A program made the translations under genes and the position numbers. From the NCBI GenBank assembly GCA_003222235.1, contig QHVD01000107.1, positions 1,055-12,717 on the forward strand: a stretch of 11,663 nt of DNA, written 5' to 3'. How positions within the stretch are numbered: the stretch's first letter is position 1; the number at the start of each line of letters is the position of its first letter. This stretch comes from Gemmatimonadota bacterium. Lineage in GTDB: Bacteria; Gemmatimonadota; Gemmatimonadetes; Gemmatimonadales; GWC2-71-9. Below the pieces are notes generated by a model. The model ran no database searches and was not told the DNA's origin. It saw only the letters and a program-made list of their open reading frames with translations. This document shows, in pieces, positions 9,130 to 11,663 of the stretch.

Positions 9130-10130
9130 AGGCTCACCGGCACGCCGCCGGCCGCAAGGGAGCGGGACGCGGCGTCCAGCACCCGTACGACGCGGACTCC
9201 ATCTTCCGCGGCGGCGCGCGGGGGCTCCGCACCGCGCGCCACGCGTACGAAATGGCCCAGCTCCGCCGCCAAGGGCTCCACATTGGGGATCTTGGGAATG
9301 AAGATGTCTCCTTCCCGAACCGCAAGGCTCTCCCCGTACGAGCCGTAGTCGGGCGGTCGGTCCACGCCCTTGTCGTAGATGCGCAGCTTCTCGCGCGCTT
9401 CCATGTCGTCGAAGACCACCATCTTCCTCGCCCCCACCACCGTGAGTTTGCGCTCCTTATGCGGGTCGAGCCAGGAGAGCTGGACGTGAGCGAGCGCCCC
9501 GCTCCCGAACTCCATCGTGAGGAACACGACGTCTTCGACCTTGGGCTGGAGATAGCTTTTTCCCTGGGCGGCCACCCGAACCGGCGGCTCGTTCAGCAAG
9601 TAGAGGGCCACCGATACGTCGTGCGGTCCGAAGCTCCAGAGCGCGTTTTCGTCGGCGCGGACCTGCCCCAGGTTGACCCGCAACCCATACAAATAATAAA
9701 TGCGACCCAGCTCCCCGCCCTGGACCAGCGTCCGCAGCCGCTCGACCGCCGGGTGGAAAACCAGCAGGTGGCCGGCCAGGACGGGCACTTCGCGGGCCGC
9801 CGCCGCGCAGGCGACGGCCTCGGCGTCCTCGACCCGCAGGGCGAACGGCTTCTCGATGAGACACGGCTTCCCCGCCTCGATGCACTGCAGCGCCAGGCGC
9901 GCGTGGATCGCCGCCGGCGCCGCGATGATGGCGGCGTCCACCCGCCCCAACAGGTCGGCCGCCTCGGCCGTGAAGTAGACGGCCGGATATTGCGGCGCCA
10001 GCCGATCGCGGGTCTTGGCGTCGGCGTCGCACACCGCGGCGAGCTCGGCCTCGGGGAGGCCTGCCGCGGCCCGCACATGGTTCCTCCCCCATGTCCCGGC
10101 GCCGATGACCCCGAGCTTGAGGCGGCTCAC
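9126..10130 (-). CDS. wbpB: Gfo/Idh/MocA oxidoreductase, probable UDP-GlcNAcA 3-dehydrogenase (WbpB/WlbA type)
   Basis: WbpB/WlbA enzymes oxidise C3 of UDP-GlcNAcA to the 3-keto sugar, which the partner aminotransferase then aminates. The product has 334 residues. Seen: N-terminal NAD-binding GVIGAGTWGRNH at 7-18, AAPAAIHARLA at 70-80, the family motif EKPFAL at 93-98 with the active-site Lys94, GHLLVFHPAVERLR at 120-133, and GPHDVSVALYLL at 168-179 with His170. These place it firmly in the Gfo/Idh/MocA family. The exact substrate rests on the adjacent wbpA, wbpE and wbpD genes, not on motifs alone. The GTG start at 10130 overlaps the aminotransferase TGA (GTGA), and the stop overlaps the wbpA start, so these genes are translationally linked. 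Confidence 0.86.
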   Translation of the reverse strand: MSRLKLGVIGAGTWGRNHVRAAAGLPEAELAAVCDADAKTRDRLAPQYPAVYFTAEAADLLGRVDAAIIAAPAAIHARLALQCIEAGKPCLIEKPFALRVEDAEAVACAAAAREVPVLAGHLLVFHPAVERLRTLVQGGELGRIYYLYGLRVNLGQVRADENALWSFGPHDVSVALYLLNEPPVRVAAQGKSYLQPKVEDVVFLTMEFGSGALAHVQLSWLDPHKERKLTVVGARKMVVFDDMEAREKLRIYDKGVDRPPDYGSYGESLAVREGDIFIPKIPNVEPLAAELGHFVRVARGAEPPRAAAEDGVRVVRVLDAASRSLAAGGVPVSL

Positions 10131-11205
10131 CCGTAGAACCCGCGGATCGCATCGACGACGTAATCGAGCTGATCACGAGTGAGCTCGGGGTAGACCGGCA
10201 GCGAGAGCACCTCGGCCGCAGCGCGCTCGGCCTCCGGGAACTGGCCACGTCGGTAGCCCAGGTGGCTGAAGCACTGCTGGAGATGCAGCGGCACGGGGTA
10301 GTATACGGCACTGCCGATCCTTTTGCTCTTGAGGTGCGCCTGCAGCTCATCCCGCCGCTCCACGCGGAGCGTGTACTGGTGGAAGACGTGCTCGTTGCAC
10401 GCGTCCACGACCGGGGTCCGCACGGCGGACACGTCCGCGAGCGCCTTCGTGTAATAACCGGCGTGCCGGCGGCGCTGGTCCGACCAGGATGCCAGGTGCG
10501 GCAGCTTCGCCAGCAGCACCGCCGCCTGCAGGCTGTCGAGGCGGGAGTTGGTGCCGACTTCGTCGTGGTGGTACTGCTTGGCGCCGCCGTGGAGGCGCAG
10601 CTTGCGCAGGCGCTCGGCGACCGCGCCGTCCGACGTCACCATCATGCCGCCGTCGCCCCAAGCACCGAGGTTCTTGCTCGGGCCATGCGCCACGCGCCGC
10701 CGATCCTGCGGCGCGCGCCGATGGCCTGGGCCGCGTCCTCGACGATCCTCAGGCCGTGACGGCCCGCCGTGGCCGTCAGCCGCTCCAGCTCGGCCATCTG
10801 TCCGTACAGGTGCACGGGGACGAGCGCCCGCGTCCGCGGCGTCACCACCGCTTCGACCGCGGCTGGCGCGACGTTGAACGTGTCGGGGTCGATCTCCGCG
10901 AACACTGGCACGCCGCCCGCGTTGTGAATCGCGCCCGCCGTGGCGAAGAAGGTGAACGGGGAAGTGATCACCTCGTCGCCGGGCTCGAGCTGCAGCGCCC
11001 GGAGCGGCAAGAGCAACGCGTCGGTCCCGCTCGCGCACGCAATCCCGTGCGCGGCGTGCGACAGGCCGGCCACCGCCGCCTCGAGCTGCCCGACGGGGGG
11101 ACCCATGACGAACTGCTGCGACTCGATGACCGCCTGGAGGGCGGGGAGGACCTCGTCCTTGATGGCGCGATACTGCGCCACGAGGTCCAGCAGGGGGACG
11201 TTCAC
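10127..11205 (-). pseudogene. wbpE: DegT/DnrJ/EryC1/StrS aminotransferase (WbpE type), broken by an internal deletion/frameshift
   Basis: WbpE-type PLP enzymes aminate the 3-keto group of UDP-sugar uronates, using glutamate. From the GTG at 11205 the N-terminal part (175 residues) reads MNVPLLDLVAQYRAIKDEV, with ASGTDAL at 58-64, TSPFTFFATAGAI at 81-93, and IVEDAAQAIGA at 154-164 holding the PLP-binding Asp157. The frame then breaks at about 10679-10684. In another frame the protein resumes at PSKNLGAWGDGG, which holds the PLP Lys, and runs 184 residues to the end. Relatives have about 12 residues of the type GxxGxxGCFSFF between these parts, so roughly 37 nt (3k+1) appear lost. Restoring them would give about 371 residues, the normal length. 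As read, no functional enzyme can be made. Real mutation or assembly error cannot be told apart from sequence alone. Confidence 0.88.
10679..10684 (-). other. Junction of the missing segment in wbpE
   Basis: The coding strand reads TGGCGCATGGCCCGAGCAAGAAC. The upstream frame gives WRMA then ARARTS, while the downstream frame gives PSKN. To join them in frame needs 3k+1 extra bases. Family spacing suggests 37, covering the Gly-rich and FSFF stretch just before the PLP lysine. Confidence 0.75.
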
Positions 11206-11216
11206 GGTGAGGGTGT

Positions 11217-11221
11217 CCTCC
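11217..11221 (-). promoter_or_regulatory. Ribosome binding site of wbpE
   Basis: A perfect GGAGG lies in the 31-nt gap between the acetyltransferase stop and the GTG start at 11205. The spacing of 11 nt is rather long, but no other start codon fits the family N-terminus (NVPLLDL). It is the clearest Shine-Dalgarno in the window. Confidence 0.55.
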
Positions 11222-11236
11222 AAAGGCGGGAGCAAG

Positions 11237-11663
11237 TTACCCGACCCGCCGGGTCGCGGCAATCGGCCGCAGGGCGCCGTGGGACTCTTCGTAGGCGGCG
11301 CCGCACGCCGCACAGGCGGCCCGGCCGTCTGCGACGGCCAGGCGCTCCCCGCACTGGCACATCCAGCCGACGCGCCGGGCCGGCACGCCGACCATCAGGG
11401 CGTAGGGCGGAACGTCGGCGGTGACGACGGCGCCGGCGCCGACGAACGAGTATTCGCCGAGCGTCACCCCGCAAACGATCGTGGCGTTCGCACCGATCGA
11501 GGTGCCGCGCTTCACGACCGTCTGGCGGTACTCGTGCTTGCGCGACACGTGACTCCGCGGGGTTAGCACGTTCGTGAACACGCAGGACGGTCCGCAGAAT
11601 ACGTCGTCCTCGAGGATGACGCCCTCGTAAATCGAGACGTTGTTCTGGATCTTGACATTGTTC
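11237..11663 (-). CDS. wbpD: UDP-amino-sugar N-acetyltransferase (WbpD/WlbB type), 5' part off window
   Basis: WbpD/WlbB transfers acetyl from acetyl-CoA to the new 3-amino group, giving UDP-2,3-diacetamido-2,3-dideoxyglucuronate. The frame is open to the right edge, with 141 codons present, so the start is missing. The protein is a left-handed beta-helix: hexapeptide repeats NNVKIQNNVSIYEGVILEDDV at the edge, then VFTNVLTPRSHVSRKHEY, then a second repeat set ANATIVCGVTLGEYSFVGAG, and the typical close VPPYALMVGVPARRVGW. FTNVxxPRSxVSRKxEYRxTxVKRG is highly characteristic of WbpD/WlbB. After the helix comes a Cys-rich tail (MCQCGE...CAACGA) resembling a small zinc ribbon, then a basic end before the TAA at 11237-11239. 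The adjacent wbpE, wbpB and wbpA support the assignment. Confidence 0.88.
   Translation of the reverse strand, partial: NNVKIQNNVSIYEGVILEDDVFCGPSCVFTNVLTPRSHVSRKHEYRQTVVKRGTSIGANATIVCGVTLGEYSFVGAGAVVTADVPPYALMVGVPARRVGWMCQCGERLAVADGRAACAACGAAYEESHGALRPIAATRRVG

Noticed and set aside
7828..9348. Plus-strand open frame of 506 codons opposite wbpA
   Set aside because: The product is His/Arg/Val rich, a typical mirror of a GC-rich dehydrogenase gene. The minus-strand gene has all catalytic motifs.
11242..11256. Perfect inverted repeat CGACCC-GCC-GGGTCG as a terminator between wbpD and wbpE
   Set aside because: The stem is only 6 bp, lies inside the last wbpD codons, and is not followed by a T-run on the transcribed strand.
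10489..11424. Plus-strand open frame of 311 codons opposite the broken aminotransferase
   Set aside because: Its composition is low-complexity Arg/Gly/Ala, and the minus strand has clear aminotransferase homology in two frames.

Overview
This is a gene-dense stretch of a high-GC genome (about two-thirds G+C by eye). Every supported gene lies on the minus strand, so transcription runs from the right edge (position 11663) to the left edge. The cell is a diderm bacterium, shown by a BamD-type outer-membrane assembly lipoprotein. SecA is the best taxonomic clue. It has the Bacteroidota/Gemmatimonadota style of Walker A (MATGEGKT) and a long charged insert ahead of it, in a very GC-rich background. 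Gemmatimonadota or a close FCB-group relative is my best guess (inference, moderate confidence).

Right part (about 11663 to 7816): four genes in transcription order match the known wbpD-wbpE-wbpB-wbpA set (N-acetyltransferase, PLP aminotransferase, Gfo/Idh/MocA dehydrogenase, UDP-GlcNAc 6-dehydrogenase). Together they would convert UDP-GlcNAc to UDP-2,3-diacetamido-2,3-dideoxyglucuronic acid, a sugar used in O-antigens and other surface glycans. The aminotransferase is broken as read: about 37 nt are missing just before the PLP-lysine motif.

Middle (7819 to 4609): a second sugar-nucleotide branch. UDP-glucose 6-dehydrogenase makes UDP-glucuronate, which UDP-glucuronate decarboxylase can turn into UDP-xylose and an SDR 4-epimerase can turn into UDP-galacturonate.

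Left part (4625 to 1): two TPR proteins (one probably cytoplasmic, one with an export signal and possible lipobox), BamD, NadD (NAD synthesis) and the first half of SecA. SecA carries an apparent one-base frameshift at a C5 run, and its gene runs off the left edge.

The genes are packed head to tail. Seven junctions are 4-bp ATGA/GTGA overlaps or similar short overlaps, and the largest gap is 31 nt (11206-11236). A single long transcript linking surface-glycan precursors to outer-membrane biogenesis, NAD synthesis and protein export is therefore plausible. No stretch over 300 nt lacks a gene. I saw no tRNA, rRNA, CRISPR, insertion sequence, convincing promoter or terminator. I do not see a clearly new biological system; the main points of interest are the gene arrangement and the two gene lesions.
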